A stretch of DNA of 37,363 nt from positions 1 through 37,363 of the forward strand of contig NZ_JAHLPS010000070.1 in assembly GCF_018918055.1 (NCBI RefSeq), written 5' to 3'. Below are positions 27,606 to 35,964 of this stretch, one piece after another; the first letter of the stretch is position 1, and the number at the start of each line of letters is the position of its first letter. The notes beneath the pieces were generated by a model. It was given only the letters and a program-made list of their open reading frames with translations, had not been told where the DNA came from and did no database searches. Source of the stretch: Caproiciproducens sp. MSJ-32. Its GTDB lineage: Bacteria > Bacillota > Clostridia > Clostridiales > Clostridiaceae. The position numbers were made by a program, and so were the translations under genes.

Positions 27606-29402
27606 ATGAATTTTGCAGCAATTATACATGAAGCTAAAAGCAATCTTGCCTATGCCTATGATAAGGAGACCCTTCATGTAAGAATAAAAACTGGCAAAAA
27701 TGAAGTAAAGAATATTGAAATATTAGCAGTAGATCCCTTTAACTGGATTCCAAGAAAGGATGGAAGCGGCATATATGATTTTGATATAGCCTCAGTATAT
27801 AAGATTAAAATGGAAAAGGAGCAGATTACAAGAGATCATGACTGCTGGTTTGCAGAAATTAAGGATATAAAGTGGAGAAGAATTAAATACTGCTTCATCC
27901 TGGAAAATGATAAGGAAAAATATATCTATGGAAGCCACTACAGGCATCCATACACAGAAGATAAGGATAGACTGTATGACCTATCAAATTACTTTAACTA
28001 TCCCTATATAAATGAAGAAGATTTATATAAGGCTCCAGACTGGGTAGAAAATACTGTATGGTATCAGATTTTCCCAAAGAGCTTTTATGGGGGAGAAAAG
28101 AGCAAGGAAGGAACTTTACAGGGAATTATAGAAAAGCTTGATTATATTAAAGAAGCTGGCTTTAATGGGATATACCTAAATCCAATCTTTGAATCCCCTA
28201 GCCAGCATAAGTATGATACTACAGATTACTTTAAGATTGATAAGGAATTAGGAGATAATGATACCTTTAAAAGACTTGTTGAGGAAGCCCATAGGCGAGG
28301 AATTAAGGTCATGCTGGATGCAGTCTTTAACCACTGTGGCTTTAACCACCCTTACTGGCAGGATGTAGTAAAGAATGGGAAGAAGTCTAAATACTTTAAC
28401 TGCTTCTATGTTTTGAACCCTAATAAGCCAATAGTAGCAGGAGAAATAATAAATGGTAAGCCTCAGGCTGTAGCAAGGGAAGAATTAAATTACTTTACCT
28501 TTGCCTACACCCAGTCCATGCCAAAGTGGAATACAAGTAACCCTATTGCCAGGGAATATCTTTTAAAGGTGGCAAGCTATTGGGTTGAAAAATATGATAT
28601 AGATGGCTGGAGGCTGGATGTTTCCAATGAGGTATCCCATGATTTCTGGAGGGAATTAAGGAAGAGATTAAAGGCTATTAAGCCAAGCCTCTATATTCTA
28701 GGAGAAAATTGGGATAATTCTTATCCTTGGCTAAGGGGAGACCAGTTTGATGCTGTTATGAATTATGAGTTTTCAAGGCCTATCTGGTCCTGCTTCCGAT
28801 TAAATAATAAGGAAAAAATGAAATACAGCCTAGAGGACTTAAAAGTTGAATTAAGCAGGCTCTTAGTAAGCTATCCAAAGCATTTAACAAGAAATCTCTT
28901 TAACCTTCTAGACAGCCATGATACTGAGCGTTTCTTTAGCTTGGTTCAGAAAAGAGTAGAGCTTGCAAAGCTTGCCTACTTAATACTACTGACCTTTCCT
29001 GGCTCTCCATCTATCTATTATGGCAGTGAAATTGGCATGACAGGGGGAGAACATACCAACAGGCAGCCAATGATCTGGGAGGAAGATAAGCAGAATAAGG
29101 AGCTTTTCTCCTTTATAAAAAAATTAATCCAGCTTCGTAAAAAGTATGAGAGCTTTAGGTCAGAAAATCTTAGCTGGATAGAACTTGATGGCCTTGATAA
29201 TGTCTTAAGCTATAAAAAGAAGGGCAGGGAAGAAGATTTATATGTGATTTTAAATATGGATGAAAAAAATAAGAAGTTTAGCCTTCCAGAAGAAATGAGA
29301 AATTTAAAGCTTAGGGACTGTCTTGAAGATAAGGAGCTTTTATTAGATAGTGAGATTGAACTTTTCCCATATGATTATAAAATTTATTTACTAAAAAAAT
29401 AG
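27606..29402 (+). CDS. GH13 alpha-glycosidase (neopullulanase/cyclomaltodextrinase type)
   Basis: Cytoplasmic enzyme that cleaves alpha-1,4 (and possibly cyclic or branched) maltooligosaccharides; no signal peptide is visible. The 598-residue protein has an N-terminal CBM34-like domain (about 1-125), the GH13 barrel from about 135 with WYQIFPKSF, and a C-terminal beta domain. Catalytic residues are the nucleophile Asp338 in GWRLDVSNEV, acid/base Glu367 in ILGENW and Asp439 in LLDSHDTERF. AGGAAGGAG precedes the ATG. It is flanked by terminators and so is monocistronic. Codon use is richer in G and C than the McrBC block, closer to a native gene. Confidence 0.93.
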   Translation: MNFAAIIHEAKSNLAYAYDKETLHVRIKTGKNEVKNIEILAVDPFNWIPRKDGSGIYDFDIASVYKIKMEKEQITRDHDCWFAEIKDIKWRRIKYCFILENDKEKYIYGSHYRHPYTEDKDRLYDLSNYFNYPYINEEDLYKAPDWVENTVWYQIFPKSFYGGEKSKEGTLQGIIEKLDYIKEAGFNGIYLNPIFESPSQHKYDTTDYFKIDKELGDNDTFKRLVEEAHRRGIKVMLDAVFNHCGFNHPYWQDVVKNGKKSKYFNCFYVLNPNKPIVAGEIINGKPQAVAREELNYFTFAYTQSMPKWNTSNPIAREYLLKVASYWVEKYDIDGWRLDVSNEVSHDFWRELRKRLKAIKPSLYILGENWDNSYPWLRGDQFDAVMNYEFSRPIWSCFRLNNKEKMKYSLEDLKVELSRLLVSYPKHLTRNLFNLLDSHDTERFFSLVQKRVELAKLAYLILLTFPGSPSIYYGSEIGMTGGEHTNRQPMIWEEDKQNKELFSFIKKLIQLRKKYESFRSENLSWIELDGLDNVLSYKKKGREEDLYVILNMDEKNKKFSLPEEMRNLKLRDCLEDKELLLDSEIELFPYDYKIYLLKK

Positions 29403-29416
29403 CTATTTCAGCAATT

Positions 29417-29442
29417 GAGCCACAGCTTGTGGCTCTTTTTAT
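29417..29442 (+). terminator. Amylase terminator
   Basis: GAGCCACA (29417-29424) and TGTGGCTC (29428-29435) form an 8-bp stem followed by five T. Confidence 0.9.
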
Positions 29443-29504
29443 ATAGATAAAACTAAGGATAATAGATTTTAAATAATTAAGGTTATTTTTTTAAAAATAG
29501 AATA

Positions 29505-29531
29505 TTGAGGAAAAAAGTAAACGTTTAAAAT
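29505..29531 (+). promoter_or_regulatory. Candidate CcpA cre site over a promoter remnant
   Basis: GTAAACGTTTAA (29517-29528), with the palindromic core TAAACGTTTA, matches the catabolite-responsive element consensus (TGTAAACGTTTACA-like). A possible -35 TTGAGG lies at 29505-29510 and a -10-like TAAAAT at 29526-29531, so the site would overlap RNA polymerase. It fits a PTS operon promoter, now joined to a truncated EIIC. Confidence 0.6.
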
Positions 29532-29534
29532 AAG

Positions 29535-29732
29535 GGTGTAAATGGAATTCACCCAAATCCTATATTAACAGGATTTGTTTCATCATTTATGAGTGGAGGA
29601 TTTAATTTATTTTTAGTATGGTTGGCATCAATAACTATACACTTCCTATTGTATTTGCCATTCTTTAAAATTGATGATTCAAAGGCATATAAGGAAGAGC
29701 AATTATTAATTAAAGAGAAGGAGCTGGTATAA
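29535..29732 (+). pseudogene. PTS EIIC, C-terminal remnant
   Basis: An open frame without a start reads GVNGIHPNPILTGFVSSFMS and later FLLYLPFFKIDDSKAYKEEQ, ending in KEKELV and TAA. This is the last membrane helix and charged tail of a cellobiose-family EIIC; about 370 N-terminal residues are missing. It is joined upstream to a promoter with a cre-like site. The next gene starts at 29733, immediately after this stop. Confidence 0.8.
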
Positions 29733-30647
<915 letters not shown>

Positions 30648-30686
30648 ATAAAATATTATAAATTTAAAGAATAATAGGAGCAGGGA

Positions 30687-31586
30687 ATGATATATAAGAG
30701 TGATATACTAAATATATTTAAAGAAGAAGAAGTAATTCATATAAACTATGTAAATGATTACGAGCCTTTTGAAAAGGAAGGTCCTTGGAAAAAAGATCTT
30801 AACAACATTTGTGTTTATAATGAGTGGTTTTCTACTGAAAAAAAGGTAGTTGGAAAGCATTGGCATGAATCACTTGAAATAATCTATGTTGTTGAAGGCT
30901 CTCTTGAAATCACTACTGCTAATGAAAATATACCATTAGGAGCTGGTGATGTTGGAGTTATAGGTGGAAGTATATTACATGGAACCAAGTCTTTAACCCA
31001 AACTCTTTGTCATCAATGTCTGCATATAAGATATGATTTTTTAGTAAAATACTTAGATTTTGATAAGCTGTCAACAAAGGCATTCAAAGTAAAGGATGTA
31101 TCGAAGTTCTTATTTTACTATAAAAGTGTTATTCAGTATTTAGATAAGACAGACTATGTTTCTAGAATGAAATACCAGGCAAATCTCTTATTATTGCTGA
31201 TAACCATTGTTGAAGATGAGAATTTTGCTTATAAAAGTGAAATAAGCAGTAAGGTTAATGACTTGATTCATAAAGTTATATATTACATTAACTGCAATTA
31301 CAAAGAAAATATTACTTTAAATTCAATAGCTAAATATTTTGGATATACGCCTCAGAATATTGCACTATTATTTAAAAAATATGTAGGCAAAACAGTTTAT
31401 AGTTATTTAACGGAGATAAGGCTTGAAAATGCTGTTTACCAGCTTGTAAATTCAAAAAAGAATATCATTGAAATAGCCTTGGAATGCGGTTTTCCAAATG
31501 AAATGGCCTTTATAAATAAATTCAAGGCAAAATATAAAACAACTCCGAGTAATTATAGAAAGCAAGTGGCTAATAAATTAAAGTAA
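30687..31586 (+). CDS. AraC-family regulator with cupin sensor
   Basis: Probable activator of the surrounding beta-glucoside genes. The N-terminal part contains a cupin-like sensor with HWHESLEIIYVVEGS near residue 56, followed by GAGDVGVIGG. The C-terminal 100 residues carry two helix-turn-helix motifs of AraC type (ITLNSIAKYFGYTPQNIALLFKKYVG and IIEIALECGFPNEMAFINKFK in part), ending SNYRKQ. At 299 residues it is a standard length. TAGGAGCAGGG precedes the ATG. It lies 39 bp after the deleted GH1 gene and 33 bp before the ROK kinase, probably in one transcript. Confidence 0.92.
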   Translation: MIYKSDILNIFKEEEVIHINYVNDYEPFEKEGPWKKDLNNICVYNEWFSTEKKVVGKHWHESLEIIYVVEGSLEITTANENIPLGAGDVGVIGGSILHGTKSLTQTLCHQCLHIRYDFLVKYLDFDKLSTKAFKVKDVSKFLFYYKSVIQYLDKTDYVSRMKYQANLLLLLITIVEDENFAYKSEISSKVNDLIHKVIYYINCNYKENITLNSIAKYFGYTPQNIALLFKKYVGKTVYSYLTEIRLENAVYQLVNSKKNIIEIALECGFPNEMAFINKFKAKYKTTPSNYRKQVANKLK

Positions 31587-31619
31587 TAAATTAATATCAA
31601 TTTTAAGGGAGAAGAGGGA

Positions 31620-32495
31620 ATGTATTTAGGAATAGATATTGGCGGGACTTTTATTAAATATGCCCTTATAGATGAGGAAAATAAAGTTATAAAGAAGTGG
31701 AAAAAGGAAACAAAATTAAAGGAAACAAAGGATGAATTTTATGACTATTTATGTGAGGGATTGGATAAATATGAATATGAGGCAATAGGTATTTCAGCCC
31801 CAGGAGTAATTGATAGTAATTCAAACATTTTATCTAAGGCAGCAGAAAATGTGCAGATTATGTACGGAACTAATGTGAATTTAGAAGTTTCAAAGAGATT
31901 AAAGAAAAAAGTAGCCACAATTAATGATGCTAAAGCAGCAGGCTATTGTGAGTTCTTATTAGGAAATGGCAAGGGGACTCGATCAAGTGTCTACTTCATT
32001 ATTGGGACAGGCATTGGGGGCTGTGTATGTGATAGCCAAGGGGTTATTCAAGGTGTAAATGGAATGGCTGGAGAATTTTCAGGCATAGCATTATCAAAGG
32101 ATAAGGATAAGCCACAATTTTGGGCAAGCGTTGCTTCCATACCAGCTTTGGTTAGAATATACAATGAAAAAGCTAATGAAAATCTTAAATATGGTACTGA
32201 AGTATGCAAGAAGTATTTAAACAATGAGGAAATCGCTATAAAGGCAATGGAGGAATGGGTAGATAATATATGTTTATGTTTTTATAACATTATATTATTT
32301 ATTAATCCAGAAGTTATATGCTTAGGCGGTGGAATTAGTGAGGAAGACTGGTTTATAGACCTTGTTAAGGAAAGATTTACTAATATGGAAAACACTTTTC
32401 TAGAAATATGTACAACTAAGATTAAGCGATGCTTATATGGCAATGATGCTAATCTTTTAGGAGCTGTATTATATTTAAGAAGAGAGAATAATTAA
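31620..32495 (+). CDS. ROK-family sugar kinase (BglK-like)
   Basis: Cytoplasmic ATP-dependent hexose kinase. The 291-residue protein begins LGIDIGGTFIKYALID, the phosphate-1 motif of the ROK/hexokinase fold, and has ISAPGVID, NDAKAAGYCE, the phosphate-2 IIGTGIGGCV, and a C-terminal adenosine motif EVICLGGGISEE. The usual zinc-binding cysteine cluster of ROK kinases is not present. Several ROK members of this type phosphorylate beta-glucosides (BglK) rather than glucose, which would fit the setting; N-acetylmannosamine or glucose kinase is also possible. AGAAGAGGG precedes the ATG. It follows the AraC gene. Confidence 0.85.
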   Translation: MYLGIDIGGTFIKYALIDEENKVIKKWKKETKLKETKDEFYDYLCEGLDKYEYEAIGISAPGVIDSNSNILSKAAENVQIMYGTNVNLEVSKRLKKKVATINDAKAAGYCEFLLGNGKGTRSSVYFIIGTGIGGCVCDSQGVIQGVNGMAGEFSGIALSKDKDKPQFWASVASIPALVRIYNEKANENLKYGTEVCKKYLNNEEIAIKAMEEWVDNICLCFYNIILFINPEVICLGGGISEEDWFIDLVKERFTNMENTFLEICTTKIKRCLYGNDANLLGAVLYLRRENN

Positions 32496-32559
32496 AGTAT
32501 ATTTAGAAGAAGCCCTAAAATGCCTTGAAAATAATTATGAGAAATAGGGGGAGAGTTAT

Positions 32560-33648
32560 ATGAGGAAATATCCACTAGAATATTTAGATATCCTTAAAAA
32601 TGAAACTAAAAAAATTATAAATAATGGAGTTGAAATAATATTAAAACCAAGTCCAGGGGAGAAAAGAGAGGGCTACTTGGATCCTTGTGAAAAAGCTGTT
32701 CTTGATGCAAATTCAGCATCAAATGCATTTAAAGATTTTAGCATTCAAAGCATTAGAGACAGTATGGGTTTTGCAAATTTAAACCTAAATACTGTTGAAA
32801 TATATACAAAGTTTGAAACAATAAATTGTTATGGAAATGAAGTAGGCCTATGGAGATATTATCCAAGACTTATGGAAAGAACTGCTAATAAAGCAGCCTT
32901 AGTATTTTTCCATGGTGGGGGCTGGATTGGCGGAACCACATATGTAGTAGAAAATTTCTGCAAATTAATAGCAGAAAGAGCTAACTGTGTAGTATTTAAT
33001 GTAGATTATTCCTTAGCACCAGAAAAGCCATATCCTAATGGGCTAAATGATTGTTACGGTGCAGTAAAACATATTTATGAGAATGCTGAAAAGTATGGAA
33101 TTGATAAAAATAAAATAGCAATTGGTGGAGATAGTGCTGGAGGAAATTTTGCAGCAGCAATAGCCTTGAGGGCAAGGGATGAAAAAATACCTATGGTGGC
33201 TTTACAAGTATTAATTTATCCATGTGTAGCCCTTGGCGATGCTTCTGTTCCAGGCTATAAATGGTCAAAGGAAGCCTTCACCATTGCTCCAGAACAAGAA
33301 GAGCAAATCAGTCCTATGTTAAACTTAGGAAAACCTGAAAGTATAGAAAATAATCCAATTAAAACCTTATATTTAAAAGATAGTAATCTAGTATATAACC
33401 CTTATGTAAGTCCAATTATGGCAGAATCCCATAAAAATCTTCCTAAGGCAATTTTAGTGGGAGCTGAATTTGATGGACTTACAATACAAGTAGAATTTTA
33501 TGCAAAGCAGCTTAAGGATGCAGGAGTTGATGTTACATGCTATCGTTATAAGGGCATGACCCATGCCTTTATTGACAGATTAGGCTATGTAGCTCAAGCA
33601 GAAGATTTAGTTGATATTATTTCTGAGGCTATTAAAAGCCTAAGTTAA
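32560..33648 (+). CDS. Alpha/beta hydrolase, HSL-type acetyl esterase
   Basis: Cytoplasmic serine esterase of the hormone-sensitive-lipase group. The 362-residue protein has the oxyanion motif FFHGGGWIGG near 118, NVDYSLAPEKPYP, the nucleophile elbow GDSAGG near 192, the acid Asp in VGAEFDG and the catalytic His in GMTHAFID. It lacks a signal peptide. It is 64 bp after the kinase and probably the last gene of the AraC-ROK transcript; deacetylation of imported sugars is a plausible job. AGGGGGAG gives the ribosome site. A terminator follows. Confidence 0.92.
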   Translation: MRKYPLEYLDILKNETKKIINNGVEIILKPSPGEKREGYLDPCEKAVLDANSASNAFKDFSIQSIRDSMGFANLNLNTVEIYTKFETINCYGNEVGLWRYYPRLMERTANKAALVFFHGGGWIGGTTYVVENFCKLIAERANCVVFNVDYSLAPEKPYPNGLNDCYGAVKHIYENAEKYGIDKNKIAIGGDSAGGNFAAAIALRARDEKIPMVALQVLIYPCVALGDASVPGYKWSKEAFTIAPEQEEQISPMLNLGKPESIENNPIKTLYLKDSNLVYNPYVSPIMAESHKNLPKAILVGAEFDGLTIQVEFYAKQLKDAGVDVTCYRYKGMTHAFIDRLGYVAQAEDLVDIISEAIKSLS

Positions 33649-33671
33649 GGAAGTAATAATAGTCATAAGAA

Positions 33672-33709
33672 AGCCGATGCTTAGTAAAAGAAGCATTGGC
33701 TTTTTTTGT
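33672..33709 (+). terminator. Esterase operon terminator
   Basis: AGCCGATGCTT and AAGCATTGGCT form an 11-bp stem with a G-T pair, followed by TTTTTTT. The stem resembles the one at 7728-7756 (GCCAATGCTT). Confidence 0.9.
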
Positions 33710-33754
33710 CATATAATTTAAGAGACAACAGCTATCTACTGTTAATATTTCTAT

Positions 33755-33900
33755 AAAATAAAAAAGGCAATACTAAAACTAGTATTATCTTGCAATTTCA
33801 ATAATTTTTATTCCTATCTCTCGATAGGTGGCTGTTCTCGCAGATATTTCAATCTCCTTCAATGCTGTCTATGGGTCTCAATTTAGTTTTAAATGAAGGA
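33755..33900 (-). ncRNA. Candidate structured RNA, copy B (partial)
   Basis: Bases 33811-33865 match 7800-7854 without gaps, 47 of 55 identical. The GNRA hairpin CCTATC-GAGA-GATAGG (33813-33828, minus strand) is fully conserved; most changes fall outside it. Past the block, GGG-N-CTCA (plus strand) is also shared. Downstream on the minus strand AATACTA/TAGTATT (33769-33786) and then TTTTTT (near 33760) form a possible terminator. The 5' half seen in copy A is not recognisable and no clear promoter is visible, so this may be a truncated or divergent copy. The rest of 33709-33986 is AT-rich with nothing else recognised. Confidence 0.45.
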
Positions 33901-33986
33901 ATAAATAATAGATAGAAACTAATAAACATAAGATAAAATGAGAATAAAAAAATAGTTGGGGGTTAATATCTTATGGGGTAAGGCAT

Positions 33987-34418
33987 ATGCAAGGCGTTTC
34001 AGCTCATATAGTACAACTTAAGCCAAAGGGAAAAAATAAAAGGTTAGAGTGTAGATTAAGTTATAGTAATATTTGTCAATACAATAAGTCAGAACATTAC
34101 CTAACAAAATGCGTGGGTAAGCGATGCAAATATTATAGTACTACATCTAGAAATAAGGATAATAAAAATCAAACAGGAAGTTATATAGATAAAAGTATAC
34201 ATCCCTATCTTAATAAAACTATTACCTTAGTATCCTTAAAGACCAAGAAAGAAGTTAAAATAAAGATAGTAAAAGATAGTGAGGAGATTCCTTTTGAAGG
34301 GTTATATTCTCAAAGTTCTAAACTTGGAAAAGCCTTAATAAATAAAATCATGGGAGATATAATAATTGTAGAATATAAGAATGATAAATTTAGATATAAG
34401 ATAAAGGCAATTGGTTAA
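33987..34418 (+). CDS. Cys-cluster protein with GreA-C-like domain
   Basis: Unrecognised 143-residue protein. Two parts can be seen. Residues 1-55 hold four cysteines (22, 30, 42, 47) in a basic context, a possible zinc-binding cluster. Residues about 73-143 (KTITLVSLKTKKEV to KYKIKAIG in outline) resemble the C-terminal, FKBP-like domain of GreA/GreB: the pattern SSKLGKALINKIMGDIIIV parallels the SPLGKALLGKKVGDEV motif of Gre factors. No Gre coiled coil is present, so it would not be a normal transcript-cleavage factor. A GGGGTAAGG ribosome site precedes the ATG. It has no operon partner. Confidence 0.6.
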   Translation: MQGVSAHIVQLKPKGKNKRLECRLSYSNICQYNKSEHYLTKCVGKRCKYYSTTSRNKDNKNQTGSYIDKSIHPYLNKTITLVSLKTKKEVKIKIVKDSEEIPFEGLYSQSSKLGKALINKIMGDIIIVEYKNDKFRYKIKAIG

Positions 34419-34487
34419 ATAATGCATATCTAAATTATTAAAAGAATAGAGATAATTTAAATCAATAAAAATACTAAGGAGATGTCA

Positions 34488-34595
34488 GTGAAAATTGTTT
34501 CTTTTATAAACTACAAAGGAGGAGTTGGGAAAACAATTTTAGCATCAAAAATAGCAGCAGATTTAGCTTTAAGAGGAAAAAAGTATTATGTATAG
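34488..34595 (+). pseudogene. ParA/MinD-like ATPase stub
   Basis: After AAGGAG a GTG opens 35 codons reading KIVSFINYKGGVGKTILASK and IAADLALRGKK. This is the deviant Walker A and first helix of ParA-type partition ATPases (full length about 250 residues). In the A-run near 34578 the frame is lost; a one-base shift gives VLCIDLD, the next ParA strand, before a TAA. The sequence then enters the sodA terminator. The remnant has a frameshift and a large deletion. Confidence 0.8.
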
Positions 34596-34621
34596 ATTTA
34601 GACTAACAATCAAATTAAAAA

Positions 34622-34667
34622 GGCTGTATCAAAGGAATTAAAAATCCTTTGATACAGCCACTTTTTT
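34622..34667. terminator. Bidirectional terminator, sodA 3' end
   Basis: GGCTGTATCAAAGGA (34622-34636) and TCCTTTGATACAGCC (34645-34659) are perfect 15-bp arms. Plus-strand T-run at 34662-34667; on the minus strand TTTTT follows, so it ends sodA transcription. Confidence 0.9.
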
Positions 34668-34668
34668 A

Positions 34669-35277
34669 TTAGTTAGCAAAATTCTCTTCTGCTTGCTTCC
34701 AGTTAACAAGCTTCCACCAATTTTCAATATATGCAGGACGCTTGTTTTGATAATTTAGGTAGTAAGCATGTTCCCATACATCTAAGCCTATTATTAACTT
34801 ATAGCCATCAGAAATTGGACTGTCTTGGTTAGCTGTACTCATAATTTTTAGATTTCCTTCGGCATCTTTAACTAACCATGCCCAGCCTGAACCAAATCTT
34901 GCTGCAGCTGCTTGAGCAAATTGAGCCTTAAATTCTTCTACTGATCCAAAAGTTTTAACTATAGCATCAAGTAAAGCTCCTGATGGTTCTTGATTATGAT
35001 CTGGAGACATTATGCTCCAGAAGAAGTCATGGTTGTAAACTCCTCCAGCATTATTTATAACAGCTTGTCTAATATCTGCTGGTATTGCATCTAAGTTCGA
35101 TAATATTTCCTCTAAACTCTTTTCATAGAATTCAGGATATTTTTCTAAAGCCTTATTTAAATTGTCCACGTATGCTTGATGATGTCTGTCATGATGTATT
35201 TCCATTGTTAAAGCATCGATATATGGTTCTAAAGCATTATATGCATATGGTAATGGTCTTAAACTAAATTTATTCAT
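34669..35277 (-). CDS. sodA: Superoxide dismutase, Fe/Mn family
   Basis: Converts superoxide to oxygen and hydrogen peroxide in the cytoplasm. The 202-residue protein has the N-terminal helical hairpin with [15 protein letters not shown] (metal ligand His28), the second ligand His in YNHDFFW, and the C-terminal [11 protein letters not shown] with Asp and His ligands. STANQDSPI carries the Gln typical of Mn-type enzymes, but metal use cannot be settled from sequence. GAGGTGATT precedes the ATG. It is monocistronic between a promoter with a Fur-like box and a strong terminator. In an anaerobe it would serve survival of oxygen exposure. Confidence 0.97.
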   Translation of the reverse strand: MNKFSLRPLPYAYNALEPYIDALTMEIHHDRHHQAYVDNLNKALEKYPEFYEKSLEEILSNLDAIPADIRQAVINNAGGVYNHDFFWSIMSPDHNQEPSGALLDAIVKTFGSVEEFKAQFAQAAAARFGSGWAWLVKDAEGNLKIMSTANQDSPISDGYKLIIGLDVWEHAYYLNYQNKRPAYIENWWKLVNWKQAEENFAN

Positions 35278-35331
35278 ATATAATCACCTCATTAATAACA
35301 TTTATATAAATTATTGATAAACTTAATCGAT

Positions 35332-35346
35332 TAATAATTATTATCA
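35332..35346 (-). promoter_or_regulatory. Fur/PerR-like box in sodA leader
   Basis: TAATAAT-T-ATTATCA is a 7-1-7 inverted repeat with one mismatch to the Fur consensus TGATAAT-N-ATTATCA. PerR boxes are similar (TTATAAT-N-ATTATAA), so Fur and PerR cannot be told apart. It sits just downstream of the predicted sodA start. Confidence 0.55.
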
Positions 35347-35364
35347 ATTAATATCTTTGATTAT

Positions 35365-35392
35365 ATTATACATCAAAATATAAATTTGTCTA
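35365..35392 (-). promoter_or_regulatory. sodA promoter
   Basis: Minus-strand TAGACA (35387-35392), 16 bp, TATAAT (35365-35370); predicted start near 35358, about 80 bp before the ATG. Confidence 0.7.
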
Positions 35393-35461
35393 GACTAAAT
35401 TTTCAGATAATTTGAAAAAATTATAAGTTTTCAGATCCTATTCCCCTTGCTCCAGTATCAA

Positions 35462-35653
35462 ATGGAAAAATTAAGTTTACCAGAATTTTGTTATGACTAT
35501 TATTATGAATTTGATAAGGAGTATCAAATAGCCCGCTGCGATCATTGCCATAAGTTAATTATGTCTAATGATGATGCTTATAAATTTGAGGATGATATTA
35601 TTCATGCTGACTGTCTCTATGATTATATGGAGAAGTACAAGCTTAGATGGTAA
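35462..35653 (+). CDS. Small CxxC protein of a mobile replication module
   Basis: Unrecognised 63-residue acidic protein (from ATG 35462; a TTG at 35447 is also in frame) with Tyr-rich PEFCYDYYYEFDKEY, then a CDHC pair, and a later HADC. The pattern CxxC...HxxC could bind one zinc, as in small LIM- or MYND-like phage proteins. No ribosome site precedes either start, and the sequence upstream is the sodA promoter region, so its own promoter and leader may have been lost at a recombination junction. It is followed 20 bp later by a broken small gene and then by replication genes, so it is probably part of the same element. Confidence 0.55.
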   Translation: MEKLSLPEFCYDYYYEFDKEYQIARCDHCHKLIMSNDDAYKFEDDIIHADCLYDYMEKYKLRW

Positions 35654-35673
35654 CTAAAGGGGAGGAGCTTATT

Positions 35674-35919
35674 ATGGAAAGGTTAAACTATATACAAAAT
35701 GAATATATGCAGTCTTTTATATTTAACAAAAGAAGTTCTAGAAGGCCCTACAAGCTAGACTGTGAGATTTTAATAAAAAGAAGACACAAATGAAAAAGCT
35801 ACAAGAGGCTAAGATTTGACCTAAAGGCCTTAAAAAGGGAAGAAGCAGAAATTTATAAAAGATATTTAAAGGAGACAAGCTATAGAAAGTTTGAAATAAA
35901 GACAGAATTAGATAATTAA
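35674..35919 (+). pseudogene. Small element gene with in-frame TGA
   Basis: A strong GGGGAGGAG precedes ATG 35674. The frame reads MERLNYIQNEYMQSFIFNKR and on to IKRRHK, then TGA at 35791, then KSYKRLRFDLKALKREEAEI and further to TAA at 35917. Both halves share a Lys/Arg/Glu-rich composition and the second half has no start of its own, so I read this as one 81-codon gene with a nonsense codon (CGA to TGA would be one change). I do not recognise the family. Confidence 0.6.
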
Positions 35920-35964
35920 AAAGCTTAGGAGAATTGTAAGTCAAAAGTATAAAGGGAGGATATT

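Noticed and set aside
32496..32550. Short frame reading VYLEEALKCLENNYEK between the ROK kinase and esterase genes
   Set aside because: It looks protein-like but has no start codon, and I cannot match it to a family; it may be a tiny remnant.
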